Source: Brooklawnia sp937867175 (lineage in GTDB: Bacteria > Actinomycetota > Actinomycetes > Propionibacteriales > Propionibacteriaceae). Taken from it: 64,000 nucleotides of DNA. A program made the position numbers and the translations under genes. Within the stretch, counting starts at the first letter, position 1; every line of letters begins with the position of its first letter. Under the pieces are notes generated by a model. It was not told the DNA's origin and did no database searches. It saw only the letters and a list, made by a program, of their open reading frames with translations. Positions 9,501 through 19,010 of the stretch are shown piece by piece. The stretch covers positions 62,001 through 126,000 of the forward strand of contig DAISIR010000002.1 in the NCBI GenBank assembly GCA_036821905.1, given 5' to 3'.

Positions 9501-9683
9501 GACCCGCTGCAGTTGTCGCTCTACCGGTTGGCGTGGGCGCACACTGCGGGCGTCCCGGTGGATCGGGTGGACGCGGTCTTCTACCACGTGCTGACCGACG
9601 AGGTGGAGCGCCCCCAGCGGCTGCTGGACGAGGCCGAACTGGTGGAGTTGCTGAATTCGATGAGCTCCATGAGTCCGCGGTAG
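6501..9683 (+). CDS. adnB: ATP-dependent helicase-nuclease, AdnB-like subunit
   Basis: 1060 residues from the GTG at 6501, preceded by GGGGGGAG, overlapping the adnA stop. The motor is canonical: AGAGTGKT Walker A, LTFTRKAAAEL, LLDEYQDTSAAQ motif II, GDPFQAIYGWRGA motif III, LLTAHRAKGLEWD motif V and VAVTRARQR motif VI. The C-terminal nuclease has FHEWLE histidine and QVVDWKTS catalytic residues. No cysteine cluster is visible, unlike AdnA. In mycobacterial AdnAB, AdnB is known to be the leading motor, which fits the better-preserved motifs here. It acts at DNA double-strand ends in the cytoplasm, feeding homologous recombination. nudC follows only 10 bp downstream. Confidence 0.9.
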   Translation: MKAVLSSTAELVDLLRVPFSDEQLTAITAPLAPGVIIAGAGTGKTTVMAARVVWLVGTGQVHADQVLGLTFTRKAAAELSQRVDESLARAGLVGGEAADDGGRQLVMTYDAFAGSLVNDFGLRIGVESDQKMITGATRYRLAAQAVTQVRGALPGLAHLRPATVAERLLKLDGELQAHLVGEAAVLAHDHDFAKELAGVKPYRGQPTKAVREAQAAIGARSELLGLVDDYRRLKHERSLIEFADQMAQAAALAEEAPEVARQLRERFAVVLLDEYQDTSAAQARLLRALFSGGHPVTAVGDPFQAIYGWRGAAPSNILQFGDDFRQVDGRPANRFSLQTNRRSRPVILDAANRLAAPLRADQRLLVPDDNHDHTLRAPAGQTGGQVWVAAFDSWPDEIDWIADQVVVAKQQQVVPSWSEIAVLTRANAPIGALFKALTERDVPVEIVGLGGLLEVPEIADIVATLTLIEDITANPQVVQLLSGPRWRIGPRDLAVLGERARGLCRAGVTTPRSASADLELTEQLCLLDAVDAPGPAPLSASARRRIGEFAEELRTLRQHRDQPVLELVHLVIESSGVGLELESHPEWHAAGRSRQLSQFVEAVAGYVDIDGDGALSGLLAWFEAERETAEGLDQAVPSSLDSVKLLTAHRAKGLEWDLVFLPALCEGVFPSTLPPDNWVTQAQVLPAALRGDAEWVPQLGAVSRGQDFTDYKGELVVAARQSEDRLGYVAVTRARQRVVASCHHWFPGRKTPRHPSPYFELLRQVAAQTDGVRQFAEVSEANPLNNQELRVAWPPPDDESRIAALREGAAMVRRAGLQPMLDLSGADLDADQQGAQWQRAAELLVAQERAKHRRHESVALPGSVPASGLLMASRDAQSFAAQIVRPMPRPVGRQAGVGTRFHEWLEKRFGVVALFEPDQLDLEPDEADDPSSADLMLRRLIAAFERGRYRDLTPRVVEEPFILVLDGQQVRGRMDAVFVTPDDARHDYQVVDWKTSTRPADPLQLSLYRLAWAHTAGVPVDRVDAVFYHVLTDEVERPQRLLDEAELVELLNSMSSMSPR

Positions 9684-9686
9684 CCT
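9681..9686 (+). promoter_or_regulatory. -10 hexamer upstream of nudC (possible leaderless start)
   Basis: TAGCCT, whose TAG is also the adnB stop codon, is placed 7 nt before the nudC GTG. nudC may therefore have its own leaderless transcript in addition to read-through from adnAB. Confidence 0.35.
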
Positions 9687-9693
9687 CACAGGT

Positions 9694-10566
9694 GTGAACG
9701 CGCGTCGCATCAGTCACGTCCAACTGCGCCCCTGGGATGCGCCGTCGCTGCTCCACCGCTCCACCGAATTGCGCGACGACGACACGTTGCAGCTGTTGTG
9801 GCGCAGCCCACAAGCCCGTCTACTGCGGGTCGACGCGGCGTCCCAGTTCGCGCTCAACCCGTTCGGGATGCCGGCCGCCGGGGAACTCGACGAGACCATC
9901 GCCTTCCTGGGGACGGTTCATGGCGGGCCGTGGTTCGCCCAACGGGTCGAACGGATTCCCGGTGGCGAGACCATCCGTGATGCCTCGCTCACCGACACGC
10001 AATACCAGCTGGCCAGCGCCGCATTGGCGATCCTCAACTGGGGTGAGTCAGCCCTCTTCTGCGACCGCTGCGCCGGGCGACTGCGGCGCATCCGCGGCGG
10101 ATTCGCCGCAGTCTGCACCATCTGCGGACGTGAGCACTTTCCCCGCACCGATCCGGCGGTCATCGTCGCGGTCCTCGACCCAGACGACCGGCTCTTCCTG
10201 GCCCATCAGGGCTCCTGGGCCGCTGGCCGCGCATCCATCCTTGCCGGTTTCGTGGAGGCGGGGGAGAGCGCCGAGAACGCAGTACATCGCGAGGTGGCGG
10301 AGGAGGCCCGACTCTTGGTCGACAGCTGCCGCTTCATCGGGTCGCAACCGTGGCCGTTCCCGCGTTCGCTGATGCTGGCCTACGTGGCCCGCACCCGCTC
10401 GACCGGACGCGTCGACAAGGTCGAACTGGAGTGGGGCGGCTGGTACACCCGCGCCGAGGTGGACGCCGCCCAGGCACGGGGATCGCTCACGCTGCCCGGC
10501 GCGGGTTCGGTGGCCGGGCGGATCCTGGACGCGTGGCGAGCCGGCGCGCTGCCTTCTCCAGACTGA
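9694..10566 (+). CDS. nudC: NAD+ diphosphatase (NudC)
   Basis: 290 residues with a central zinc ribbon (CDRC...CTIC, about residues 121-142). It has a Nudix box beginning GFVEAGES and continuing to REVAEE, and the NudC signature SQPWPFPRSLM. The enzyme hydrolyses NAD(H) to NMN(H) and AMP and can remove NAD caps from RNA. One residue of the Nudix consensus, the glycine after EE-x, is arginine here (EEARL), a mild deviation. Start is the GTG at 9694. In mycobacteria nudC sits between adnB and uvrD2. Here the recD-recB-recC operon separates it from uvrD2 and faces it tail to tail. Confidence 0.95.
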   Translation: MNARRISHVQLRPWDAPSLLHRSTELRDDDTLQLLWRSPQARLLRVDAASQFALNPFGMPAAGELDETIAFLGTVHGGPWFAQRVERIPGGETIRDASLTDTQYQLASAALAILNWGESALFCDRCAGRLRRIRGGFAAVCTICGREHFPRTDPAVIVAVLDPDDRLFLAHQGSWAAGRASILAGFVEAGESAENAVHREVAEEARLLVDSCRFIGSQPWPFPRSLMLAYVARTRSTGRVDKVELEWGGWYTRAEVDAAQARGSLTLPGAGSVAGRILDAWRAGALPSPD

Positions 10567-10652
10567 CGGGCATCTTCCATGGTCCCAGCGGAACGCGATC
10601 AGCACCAAGACGTCGATCACAGCCTCGCCACGACCGCAGGACGGCAAGGTTC

Positions 10653-12488
10653 TCACTGCGACTTCAGTCGGTCACCGAGACCGGTGGCACGCCTGGCGCG
10701 GGTGGTGATCGCCTGGGTGATCGCGTCCTTGGTGGCGATGATCCGCACTCTGTGTTGGGCCCGGGTGACCGCGGTGTACAGCAATTCCCGGGTGAGCAAC
10801 GGCGAGCCGACCGGCGGCAGCACCAAGCTGACCGCCCCGTACTCGCTGCCCTGCGACTTGTGCACCGTGAGCGCATGCATCGTCGTTGCGGAGTCGAGCA
10901 ACCAAGGCGACCGCAGCCGGGGGGTGTCCCCGGCCGTCAGCGCGACCTCGGCGGTACCACCCGCCAGGACCACCACGCCGGTGTCGCCGTTGGCGATCTG
11001 CAGTTCCGGTGCGTTGCGGGTTATCAGCACCGGACGACCGAAGTACCACTCGCCCTCACGGCCGTAGCCACTGAGCTGCCGGCGCAGGTACTGCTCGACG
11101 GCCCGTGACCAGCCCGTCACACCGTAGCGGCCATGACGGTGCGCGCATAGTAGCCGGTGCGCGTCCAGGGCCGCCAGGGCCTCGGCTGTCCGGCCAGCGA
11201 GCGCGGCGGCGTGGATCGCCTTGCCTTGGGCGAGCAGGTCGCCGGGAAGCCCGGCAGCAGAAGTCAACGAACCCGGGTCGGGGTCGATGGGCAGCCATTC
11301 GAGCTCCGGCCCGTCGGACTCCAGCAGTGCCAGGGCGCGATCGACATCGGCGTCGCGGATCGCCTCGGCGAGCTCCTGGATCGGCCCGGAGAATCGGTGC
11401 GAATGGTTCAGCACGGTGATCGCGCTGCTCGGGTCGTGGCTGCTGACGGGCAGGTCTGCGGTAACGATGTCGGCCAGCACGGCCCCTGCCTCAACCGAAG
11501 ACAACTGGTGCGGGTCGCCCACCATCACCAGCCTGGTGCTGGGCCGCAGCGCCGACAGCAGCGCGCGCATCAGGCTGAGCGAGACCATCGACATCTCGTC
11601 CACGATCAGCACGTCGTAGGGCAGCGGGTTGTCGGCGTTGCGCGTGAACCCGGCATGCGGCCGTGCCCCGAGGAGCGAGTGCAGGGTGGACGCTCGGCCC
11701 ACTTGGAGCCGGCGCCACGGCTCATCGGACTGCCCGGACCTTGTCAAGGAGTCGTCGAGCGAATGCTGCATGCGTGCCGCGGCTTTCCCGGTGAACGAGG
11801 CCAGCGCGACGGTTGTGCGCCGGTCGGCCAAGTCGTCAAGGACGCGCAGGAGTTGCGCGATGGTGGTGGTCTTGCCAGTGCCTGGGCCACCCGCGATGAC
11901 ACTGGTCCAGCTCTTGACGCAGTTACAGACCGCCTCCCGCTGACGCCGGGAGGCAGCCGCACGGGCCCCGAACCCTTCGAACGCACGATCGACCGCAGCA
12001 TCAAGCGCGCGCTGGTCCACCTCGGGCGGCCTGACGTCCAGCCGGGCCAGCAGTCCCGTCCGGACATCTTCTTCGGCCTGCCAGTTGCGTTCGAGGTAGA
12101 GCCGGCGTCCGACCAGGCGGAGCGGGGAGTGATTCTCGGCGACCTGCTCACCAACTGCCACCAAGGGTGAGGCCGCCAACCTCACCGACCATTCGTCCCC
12201 CTCAGGCCAGGGCAGTTCACCCGGCGGGGACAGCTGCGCAGGCGTCCCATCCCGGTCCGGTTCGACTGCGAAGGTGGTTTGCACCACATCATCAAGCGGC
12301 AGGCAGACCGACCCGGCCTCCTGCGCGCGCAGGCACAGTGCGACCGCGAGCAGCACCTCCGGCCGATGCTCGCCTACCAACCGGCCGAGCGTCCGTGCCA
12401 GGTGAACTCCGCTCCAACCAATGGCGCCCGCTTGGGCGAAATCGGCGAGCATGCCCTCGGCTGCTACCGGGATGTCGACACTGCGCAC
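10653..12488 (-). CDS. recD: Exodeoxyribonuclease V alpha subunit (RecD)
   Basis: About 611 residues. It shows GGPGTGKTTTI Walker A, IVDEMSMVS motif II, GDPHQLSSVEAG motif III, TVHKSQGSEY motif V and YTAVTRAQHRVRI motif VI: a superfamily 1B 5'-3' helicase of the RecD type. It is the fast 5'-strand motor of RecBCD. The reading frame allows a GTG at 12497, but AGGAGG (12502-12497) overlaps that codon and lies 8 nt before the GTG at 12488, so 12488 is chosen. This start is 1 nt past the recB stop, consistent with coupled translation. It is the last gene of recC-recB-recD and converges on nudC. Confidence 0.93.
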   Translation of the reverse strand: MRSVDIPVAAEGMLADFAQAGAIGWSGVHLARTLGRLVGEHRPEVLLAVALCLRAQEAGSVCLPLDDVVQTTFAVEPDRDGTPAQLSPPGELPWPEGDEWSVRLAASPLVAVGEQVAENHSPLRLVGRRLYLERNWQAEEDVRTGLLARLDVRPPEVDQRALDAAVDRAFEGFGARAAASRRQREAVCNCVKSWTSVIAGGPGTGKTTTIAQLLRVLDDLADRRTTVALASFTGKAAARMQHSLDDSLTRSGQSDEPWRRLQVGRASTLHSLLGARPHAGFTRNADNPLPYDVLIVDEMSMVSLSLMRALLSALRPSTRLVMVGDPHQLSSVEAGAVLADIVTADLPVSSHDPSSAITVLNHSHRFSGPIQELAEAIRDADVDRALALLESDGPELEWLPIDPDPGSLTSAAGLPGDLLAQGKAIHAAALAGRTAEALAALDAHRLLCAHRHGRYGVTGWSRAVEQYLRRQLSGYGREGEWYFGRPVLITRNAPELQIANGDTGVVVLAGGTAEVALTAGDTPRLRSPWLLDSATTMHALTVHKSQGSEYGAVSLVLPPVGSPLLTRELLYTAVTRAQHRVRIIATKDAITQAITTRARRATGLGDRLKSQ

Positions 12489-12489
12489 A

Positions 12490-15400
12490 TCACTCACCTC
12501 CTGCGAGCAGTTCGGATGCCCGGACGATCATCCCGGCGGGCGGCTGCCAGGAGAAGACGCCGCTCGGCATGGTGCCCAGCATCAGGTTGTCAGGGCCGGT
12601 CATGCCGCGGACGAAGAGGTAACCCACCCCGCCCAGGTGCCGGTCTGGCACATAGCCTGGCAGTCGCCAAGCCAGATAGCGGTGCAAGGCAGCGCAGTAG
12701 AGCAGCGCCTGCAGCGGATAGTGAGCCTCACACATCGCGCTCGTCATCGCGGCGGGTGTGTAGTGCCGGGCAGTGAGCTGCTCGTCGGCCGCGGTGGGCA
12801 CCCGATTCGTCTTGTAGTCGAGCACCACGAACCGAGGCTGGGTGCCGGGCACTCGCAGGACCACGTCGATCGAGCCGGTCAGGAACCCGGCCAGCACGCT
12901 CTCGGCAGCGGCCGAGCTAGCCAACTGGGCGCCGTAGCGGTGCAACGGGTCAGTGCCGGACAGGTGGGTTTCGAACAGGGCAGCCAGGTCGGCAACCCGC
13001 CGACGACGATCGGCCGCGCCGAGCGGCAGCTCGAAGTCGAGTTCGGCGAGCCGGTTCTGCGCGCCAAGTTCGCGCAACGACCGGCCGTCGGTGAGCGCGC
13101 CAAGCGGAGTGGTCAGGGTCTGCACCAGTCCATCCGTCAACGCCACGGTGTCGAGCCCGGCGAGCGGGAATCGTGCCGCCTGCCCCGCCAGCTCCCGGCT
13201 CAACGCCCCGGGCAGATCACGGTCGGCGGGATCGACACGCTCCAACACCGCGTGCACCAGGCTGCCGAACTGCGTGCCGCCAGGCAGTGGGGCCAACGCC
13301 GAGGCGGGCATCCCAACAGCGCCGAGATCGGTCGACTCGAGGAATCTGGTCGGCTCGCCGGCGATGGTGAGCGCTGCCGTCTCGGCACGGTCGGCCGGCA
13401 ACTCGGACTCGTCGGATTCGACGCCGAATGGGCTCGAAACCTCGCCGTGCACTCCAGCGGTCAGCCCGGTGTACGAGGTCCGAACCCATTCCCGGTCGAT
13501 GTGGTCGCGGAAGGTGCGAGCGGCCAAGACCTGCTGCGGAGCCTCGGAGCCGGTGGTCCCTTGCCTGACCGTCTTGGCCAGCCGGTCCGGCTTGACCAAG
13601 GTCAGGTGGCAGAAGGGACGCGACGGCAGCCCCGCAGCAGGCAGTGGCGAAAACGAGGATTCCGGTGCCGTGCCGTCCCACTTCGTGTTGCGCAACAGCC
13701 GATGTAGCGGTGACTCGACCGTATTGTGAGGGGTCAGCGCCCACCACATCACCAGCAATGACTGCGCCCGGGTACACGCCACATAGAACGAACGCAACGA
13801 CTCCGCGGCCTCCTCCGCGCGATACCCCTCGGTGCGGTCCTCCCGATCAAGGGGTTCAGCGACATCAAGCACGCGGACGCCGTCCACGTGCCCGACCATC
13901 GGTACGTCTTCGTGAGGGTCTTGGGAGTGGCGGTCGGCGGCCTGAGGCAGCAGGACGATCGGGAATTGCAGACCCTTGGCCTGGTGCACCGTCATCACCC
14001 GGATCGCCGGACGATCGGTGGGCAGCCGCCGGGTCCGTTCATCGGACGTCTGATTGGCGCGCTCGATGTGGCGTCTCAAGTACTCGGTCAGCCCGGGCGC
14101 ACCGAGGTACTCGGTCTGGTTGAGGATCTCGGTGACGTGCCGCAGGTCGGTGACCAGTGCCTCACCGCCGGGGCGGCTGAGAAGCCGGGAGTAGAGCTGG
14201 CGCTCGGCCGTCAGGGTTTCGAAGACCGCCGCCACTCCTTGGTCGGTCAACAGCCGGGCGCAGCGGGTCAGCAGCGCGGTCATCGCCACCAAGTCGTCGC
14301 CGCTGGCCGCCGCGATGTCGGCGCTGGTCCAATCGACCAGCGAGGTCATCATGGCCCGCCGCAGGTGCCAGCGGTCCGGAGTCTCCAACGCCTCCAGCAG
14401 CACCAGCCAGTCGGCGGCGGCCTGGGTGGTGAAGACGCTTGACTCGCCACTGAAGACCGAGGGCTGCCCGTTCGCCGCCAGCAACTCATGCACCTGCTGG
14501 CCGACCTTGTTCCACGAGACCAGCACGGCTATGTCGTCGGGGCTCACCCGTCGCCATTCTCCGGCGTCGTTGCGCAGTTCGTAGCGGCCGCTCAGGAGCA
14601 GGTCGACCTGGGCCAGCAGGTCGGCCTGAATCGCCTCTCGCGCCGATTCGACCCGCAATGGAGCATCGGTGTCGATGGCGCGGATGCGCACCATCTCGTC
14701 AGGTTGGTCGGGGCCGCCCCTGATCCGGGGCCGGGTGTGCCTGGCGTTGATCTGCGTCAGTCGTATGGCTGCGCCGGGTGTGCCCAGGTCGATCGGCCCG
14801 AAAAGCCGCTCGATACCCTGCACCACTGCGATGTCGGAGCGGTGGTTGGTTCCGAGTCGCAGGACCTGGTCGGCCCGGGCGCGCGCCACGGAGTAGGTCT
14901 CGATATCACCGCCACGGAAGCGGTAGATAGCCTGTTTCGGGTCACCGATCAACATCATCGTGGCGCGGCCGTGGAAGCCTGCCTCAAGGAACTGCCACTG
15001 CTGCGGGTCGGTGTCCTGGAACTCGTCCACCAAGACCACCCGGAACCTGCTGCTCAACAGCTCAGCGGCGGCCGACCCGGTGTCCGGGTCGGTGAGCGTC
15101 GCCGCCAGCCGCCCGATCATGTCGTCGTAGCCCAGGACGCGCAGCAGCCGCTTGCGGCGGTCGATCTCCGCCCGGACGGCGGTGGCGAATCCGACCCGTA
15201 GCGCGCAATCGGCGCCCGGCGGGTGGAGTCGCTCGGACGGGTGGCTGTTGGCGGCCCGGCCAAGCATGCTGGCGTATGCCCAGTCCAGACGCTGCCACCG
15301 GTCATCGGACAGGTAGACGTCGGCGATCACCTCATCGGCGAGCACGTCCAGATCAGATCCGAGGTCGACGGTCCGATCGTGGTCGGCGAGCAGCCCGAGC

Positions 15401-15801
15401 TCGTCCAGCATCCGTTTGGCGAAGGTGTGCAGCGTGACGATCGGTGCGTCGTCGACCTGTCCGAGGGCTTGCTCCACACGCCCGAGCCGGGTCGCCAGCA
15501 GCTCCGGTTCGGCGGCGGTCAGCACCCGATCGACATGGTCGTTTCCGACCGGACCGCCGTCGATCACCCGTTGCAGCGTGGCGCGGCTGGTGACCAGCCG
15601 GTCGCGAATGCCCTCACGCAGTTCGGCGGTCGCGCGACGGCTGAAGGTCACCGCCAAGACCTGCCCCAGCGGGACGCCCTCGCCGACGAACCGGGCGACC
15701 ATGCCGGCGATGGTGTACGTCTTGCCGGTGCCGGCGCTGGCCTCGAGCACGGTGGTGGTGCCGGGGTTGGGTAACGGAGCGAACCAATCGAAGTCCTCCA
15801 T
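12490..15801 (-). CDS. recB: Exodeoxyribonuclease V beta subunit (RecB)
   Basis: 1103 residues. The N-terminal 3'-5' helicase has ASAGTGKTYTI Walker A, VLVDEFQDTDPQQ motif II, GDPKQAIYRFRGGD motif III, TVHQAKGLQFPIV motif V and ACTRAQ motif VI. The C-terminal nuclease carries the LVHAVLE histidine, VVLDYKTNRV and the final YPLQALLYCAALHRYL helix typical of RecB. It supplies the slow motor and the only nuclease of RecBCD. The ATG at 15801 (MEDFDWF) is the natural family start, with AGGAGG upstream inside the end of recC; longer in-frame extension overlaps recC and looks unlike the family. Confidence 0.95.
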   Translation of the reverse strand: MEDFDWFAPLPNPGTTTVLEASAGTGKTYTIAGMVARFVGEGVPLGQVLAVTFSRRATAELREGIRDRLVTSRATLQRVIDGGPVGNDHVDRVLTAAEPELLATRLGRVEQALGQVDDAPIVTLHTFAKRMLDELGLLADHDRTVDLGSDLDVLADEVIADVYLSDDRWQRLDWAYASMLGRAANSHPSERLHPPGADCALRVGFATAVRAEIDRRKRLLRVLGYDDMIGRLAATLTDPDTGSAAAELLSSRFRVVLVDEFQDTDPQQWQFLEAGFHGRATMMLIGDPKQAIYRFRGGDIETYSVARARADQVLRLGTNHRSDIAVVQGIERLFGPIDLGTPGAAIRLTQINARHTRPRIRGGPDQPDEMVRIRAIDTDAPLRVESAREAIQADLLAQVDLLLSGRYELRNDAGEWRRVSPDDIAVLVSWNKVGQQVHELLAANGQPSVFSGESSVFTTQAAADWLVLLEALETPDRWHLRRAMMTSLVDWTSADIAAASGDDLVAMTALLTRCARLLTDQGVAAVFETLTAERQLYSRLLSRPGGEALVTDLRHVTEILNQTEYLGAPGLTEYLRRHIERANQTSDERTRRLPTDRPAIRVMTVHQAKGLQFPIVLLPQAADRHSQDPHEDVPMVGHVDGVRVLDVAEPLDREDRTEGYRAEEAAESLRSFYVACTRAQSLLVMWWALTPHNTVESPLHRLLRNTKWDGTAPESSFSPLPAAGLPSRPFCHLTLVKPDRLAKTVRQGTTGSEAPQQVLAARTFRDHIDREWVRTSYTGLTAGVHGEVSSPFGVESDESELPADRAETAALTIAGEPTRFLESTDLGAVGMPASALAPLPGGTQFGSLVHAVLERVDPADRDLPGALSRELAGQAARFPLAGLDTVALTDGLVQTLTTPLGALTDGRSLRELGAQNRLAELDFELPLGAADRRRRVADLAALFETHLSGTDPLHRYGAQLASSAAAESVLAGFLTGSIDVVLRVPGTQPRFVVLDYKTNRVPTAADEQLTARHYTPAAMTSAMCEAHYPLQALLYCAALHRYLAWRLPGYVPDRHLGGVGYLFVRGMTGPDNLMLGTMPSGVFSWQPPAGMIVRASELLAGGE

Positions 15802-15805
15802 GCTG

Positions 15806-18800
15806 TCAGCCCACCTCCTGGCCAGGCTGCCACCGTTCGAGACGGGCTGCGATTGGGCCGAGAACGTCGCCGGCCAAGGCCTCGAAGCGGCCCGTGGCCA
15901 CCAGGTCATCGAAACCGGGGAAGAAGTAGCACCAGTTGGCATCCTCTTCCTTATATTTCTCGCGTGCCCGGTCAATCGGGACCCGGTTTCCCCAGCTGAG
16001 GAGTCCGGCGAAGGCAGCTGCGGTTCGCAGCGGGAATGGGAGCACTGTCTGCATGCCTTCCTCGCGGAGCTCGATCAGCACGGCCAGAGTCTGCATGGCG
16101 AGTTGCCTGTTGGGTGCGGGCAGAAGATGGCATCGCTTGCCAACCAGCAACCCGGACGCCCCCAGCGGCGCTCGACCGGCCGCGCTCAGCAGCGCCAGCC
16201 GCAGCCAACAGGCCAGCGCATCGTCGGGCTTGGGATGACCGAAGCGCTGCACCACGATCCGATCCCCATACAGGCCAACCCGGCCGCGCAGCGCTCGCCC
16301 GGCCACCTCGACGTCACAGTCGACCAGCTGCAGCCCGCCGGCCCGGGCACGACCCACCGCTGTGGCGACCACTTGCGCCTGCCCCAGTTGGTCGTCAAGG
16401 ACGCGTTGACCGCGCAGGCCGGGTAGCACACGTCCCCCCAACCAGGCTGAGCGGCGGACCTGGTCGGGATCGTGCCCGGCCACCAGCGATTCGAAGACCT
16501 CGTTACCCAACTGCCACTTCACCAGGTAGTCATCGGCCAAGGGCAACTCGACCCGCAATTCTCGGCTGGGCCCAGCCAGCGTGGTCCCGGTGGCCTGGCG
16601 CAGCAGTGCCTTGGCGGGGTTGGCGAAGAAGGCGATCAATTCCTCGATGTCGACCTCGTTCGGTGTGCTGACAGCGTGCCGCCATTGCCTTGGCGGGGGC
16701 GGCGCAGCCTTCGGAGCGGCCAGTGCCACCGCACCCTGCAGTGCCTGCCGGTCGAAGCTGACGGCGCGGCCATCGTCGGCCGCGACGAAATCCGGCCAGC
16801 CGTGCGGGTGCATCGGGTGCCAACTGACCAAGGCGTCCGGGCCGGTCGCGCCGCGCCATTGGCCTGTGAGGCCGCCCACGGAGCACGCCTCGACCAGTTC
16901 GCTGACGCAGATCGGCGCTGGCCGGGGTCGGCCCGTGGATTCGTCGGCGCCTTGGGTGATGACGATGAACTTCTCGCGCGCCGCCAGCAACGCGTCCAGC
17001 AGCCGTTGCCTGCGCAACCCGCGTGGCCGGTCGGTCCAGTGCGGGGTGAAGCCGCTAGCAGGCCTGGTGAGCAGGTCATCGCCATCGACGGGGGAGGGCC
17101 CGGGAAAGTGCGAGTCGTCCAAGCCGAGGACGCAGATTACCCGCGCCTCGATGCTGGCTACGTCGTCCAAGGTAGTGAACAGCAAAGAGCCGTTGCTGTA
17201 GTTGGGTCGCCGTCCGCCGGTCTGCTGCCGATCGGCCAGCCAGCTTGCCAGATCTCCCGCGACCAGCGGTGCCCGACGTTGCTGGGCGGTCGCGTCCAGC
17301 TCGGCCATCTCGGCCAGTGCCTGGCTGAGCTGCCACTCGTCCTCGTGCGTCACCTCTACCAGCAAATCGATCGCCGCCCGCATCCGCCCGGCCCACAGCG
17401 CGGCCGGGGCGGGGTCGTCGAAGCCCTGCCAGATCTTTCGGACTCTCGACACAAGCTCGGCAAGCCGGCCGACCAATTCGGCATCCGAACCCGCCACTGT
17501 GGACACCGGCGTGACGGTGCCCAGATTGACCGGGGGCAGTTTGTCGAAGGCGAGGCTCACCATCAACCGTTCTACCCCGGCCAGCCAGGTCGACTGGGTG
17601 ATCGACAGGCCGTTGCGGTGGCGCTGGTCGGCGTCGACGCCCCAGCGGATCTCGGCGTCCGCGACCAGTTCGTGCAGCCGGTCGAGTTCGTCGGTGTTGA
17701 AACCGAATCTCTGGGCAACTGGTGGCAGCTGGCACAGGTCCATCAGATCGACGCTGGTTGCACGTCCGGAGTGCAGCGCGAAAAGTCGTTCGAGCACGGC
17801 GAGCACCGGGTTCTGCGCCACCACCGACGGTGCGGCAAGCTGCGCCCGGAGCCGATGGCCAGGATGGAATCCAGCGGAGTCACCGTCGAGGCAGAAGAAG
17901 GCCGAGATGAGTGGCGCGTACTGGGTCAAGGCCGGGCAGAGCACCACCACGTCACGCGGCTGCAGGGTCGGGTCGTCGGTGAACAGGCCACACAGCACGT
18001 CACGCAACACTTGAACCTGGCGGTCCGGCCCGTGGCAGGCATGGATCTGCAGCGAGCCGTCGGCTGCCCGCCGGGACGCCGCAGGGAGGTCTTGGCGGAC
18101 TTCGGCCTGTACCTGCGCGAGCAACGTGCCGTCGGTGTCGGTGCTGCGTCTGGGAGGTAGTAGCGCTGGTCGGCTGGAGTGATGGCGTAGGAACGGCGAG
18201 CCCGGTCGTGCTCCGTCGACCGGGATTCCGGACATCGTGAACCGGTGCACCTCGTGGTGACGGCTGAGCGCGGTCAGTAGCCGGTCTTCGGCCGGTGCCG
18301 GGTCGTCGATCTGCAACGTCACCAGTCGTGCGGGGAGCCCGGGCACGCGGCTTTCGGCGAGCAACTCCAGCAGTTGGCGGTGACGTTCAGCGGGGTCAGG
18401 CCCAAGCATTGCCCCTAGCTGCCGCCACAGCGCTGGCTGCCAACGGTCGCGGTCGGCCAGTGGGGCATCGTTGGGACCGACATCGCGGCCGGCCCGCCAC
18501 CAAGTGACCATGTCGGGGTGTTGCCGGGCGTAGCGGCGGAACAGCCCAGACAACCTGCTGGCGGTCGTTTGGCCGCGCCCCGGACGCCCCCGCGGGTCAC
18601 CCAAATGCAGGATGAGCGGGGCTAACACCGGCCGGTTGGCGGGGTCTGCGACGGCCTCCAGGATCCCCAGCCACAGGCCCGCGCCCCGCCAGTGGTCGGT
18701 GGGCAGCAGGCCCTCGTCCTCGAACGCAGCGCAAAGGTGTCGCTCAAGCCGGTGGGCGGGGATGAACTCCAGACCGGCGGTGATCTGCGGGCCGCTGGCC

Positions 18801-18961
18801 CTGGCAGCCAAGTACTGGGAGAAGGCTCGCTGGTGGGCTGACGAGGGCACCACGACCAGATCGATGTCGAGAGGGCCAACCGGATGGTCGTGCAACTCGA
18901 TCGCGGCCAGTTCACACAGATGTGACCAGCTGACTGCTGCGGTCGGGCTGTGGGGGCTCAT
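15806..18961 (-). CDS. recC: Exodeoxyribonuclease V gamma subunit (RecC)
   Basis: 1051 residues, the length expected for RecC, with early sequence LVVVPSSAHQRAFSQYLA and internal DVVVLCPALTQYAP and LGLDDSHFPGPSPVDGDDLL segments. It has a helicase-like fold without Walker motifs, as expected for the inactive RecC motor that recognises Chi and splits the strands. It heads the recC-recB-recD operon and is divergent from uvrD2 with a 63-bp shared upstream region. Start is the ATG at 18961. Confidence 0.93.
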   Translation of the reverse strand: MSPHSPTAAVSWSHLCELAAIELHDHPVGPLDIDLVVVPSSAHQRAFSQYLAARASGPQITAGLEFIPAHRLERHLCAAFEDEGLLPTDHWRGAGLWLGILEAVADPANRPVLAPLILHLGDPRGRPGRGQTTASRLSGLFRRYARQHPDMVTWWRAGRDVGPNDAPLADRDRWQPALWRQLGAMLGPDPAERHRQLLELLAESRVPGLPARLVTLQIDDPAPAEDRLLTALSRHHEVHRFTMSGIPVDGARPGSPFLRHHSSRPALLPPRRSTDTDGTLLAQVQAEVRQDLPAASRRAADGSLQIHACHGPDRQVQVLRDVLCGLFTDDPTLQPRDVVVLCPALTQYAPLISAFFCLDGDSAGFHPGHRLRAQLAAPSVVAQNPVLAVLERLFALHSGRATSVDLMDLCQLPPVAQRFGFNTDELDRLHELVADAEIRWGVDADQRHRNGLSITQSTWLAGVERLMVSLAFDKLPPVNLGTVTPVSTVAGSDAELVGRLAELVSRVRKIWQGFDDPAPAALWAGRMRAAIDLLVEVTHEDEWQLSQALAEMAELDATAQQRRAPLVAGDLASWLADRQQTGGRRPNYSNGSLLFTTLDDVASIEARVICVLGLDDSHFPGPSPVDGDDLLTRPASGFTPHWTDRPRGLRRQRLLDALLAAREKFIVITQGADESTGRPRPAPICVSELVEACSVGGLTGQWRGATGPDALVSWHPMHPHGWPDFVAADDGRAVSFDRQALQGAVALAAPKAAPPPPRQWRHAVSTPNEVDIEELIAFFANPAKALLRQATGTTLAGPSRELRVELPLADDYLVKWQLGNEVFESLVAGHDPDQVRRSAWLGGRVLPGLRGQRVLDDQLGQAQVVATAVGRARAGGLQLVDCDVEVAGRALRGRVGLYGDRIVVQRFGHPKPDDALACWLRLALLSAAGRAPLGASGLLVGKRCHLLPAPNRQLAMQTLAVLIELREEGMQTVLPFPLRTAAAFAGLLSWGNRVPIDRAREKYKEEDANWCYFFPGFDDLVATGRFEALAGDVLGPIAARLERWQPGQEVG

Positions 18962-19010
18962 GGCAACCCACCCTAGGACCCTGATCCGACAGTTTGTCGG
19001 TGGCCCGTCC

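Noticed and set aside
8166..9710. 514-residue minus-strand frame over adnB
   Set aside because: Antisense to a gene with complete motifs; no ribosome binding site and no family features.
16472..18160. 562-residue plus-strand frame inside recC
   Set aside because: Antisense shadow; composition rich in Arg/Gln/Gly without domains, while recC is intact on the other strand.
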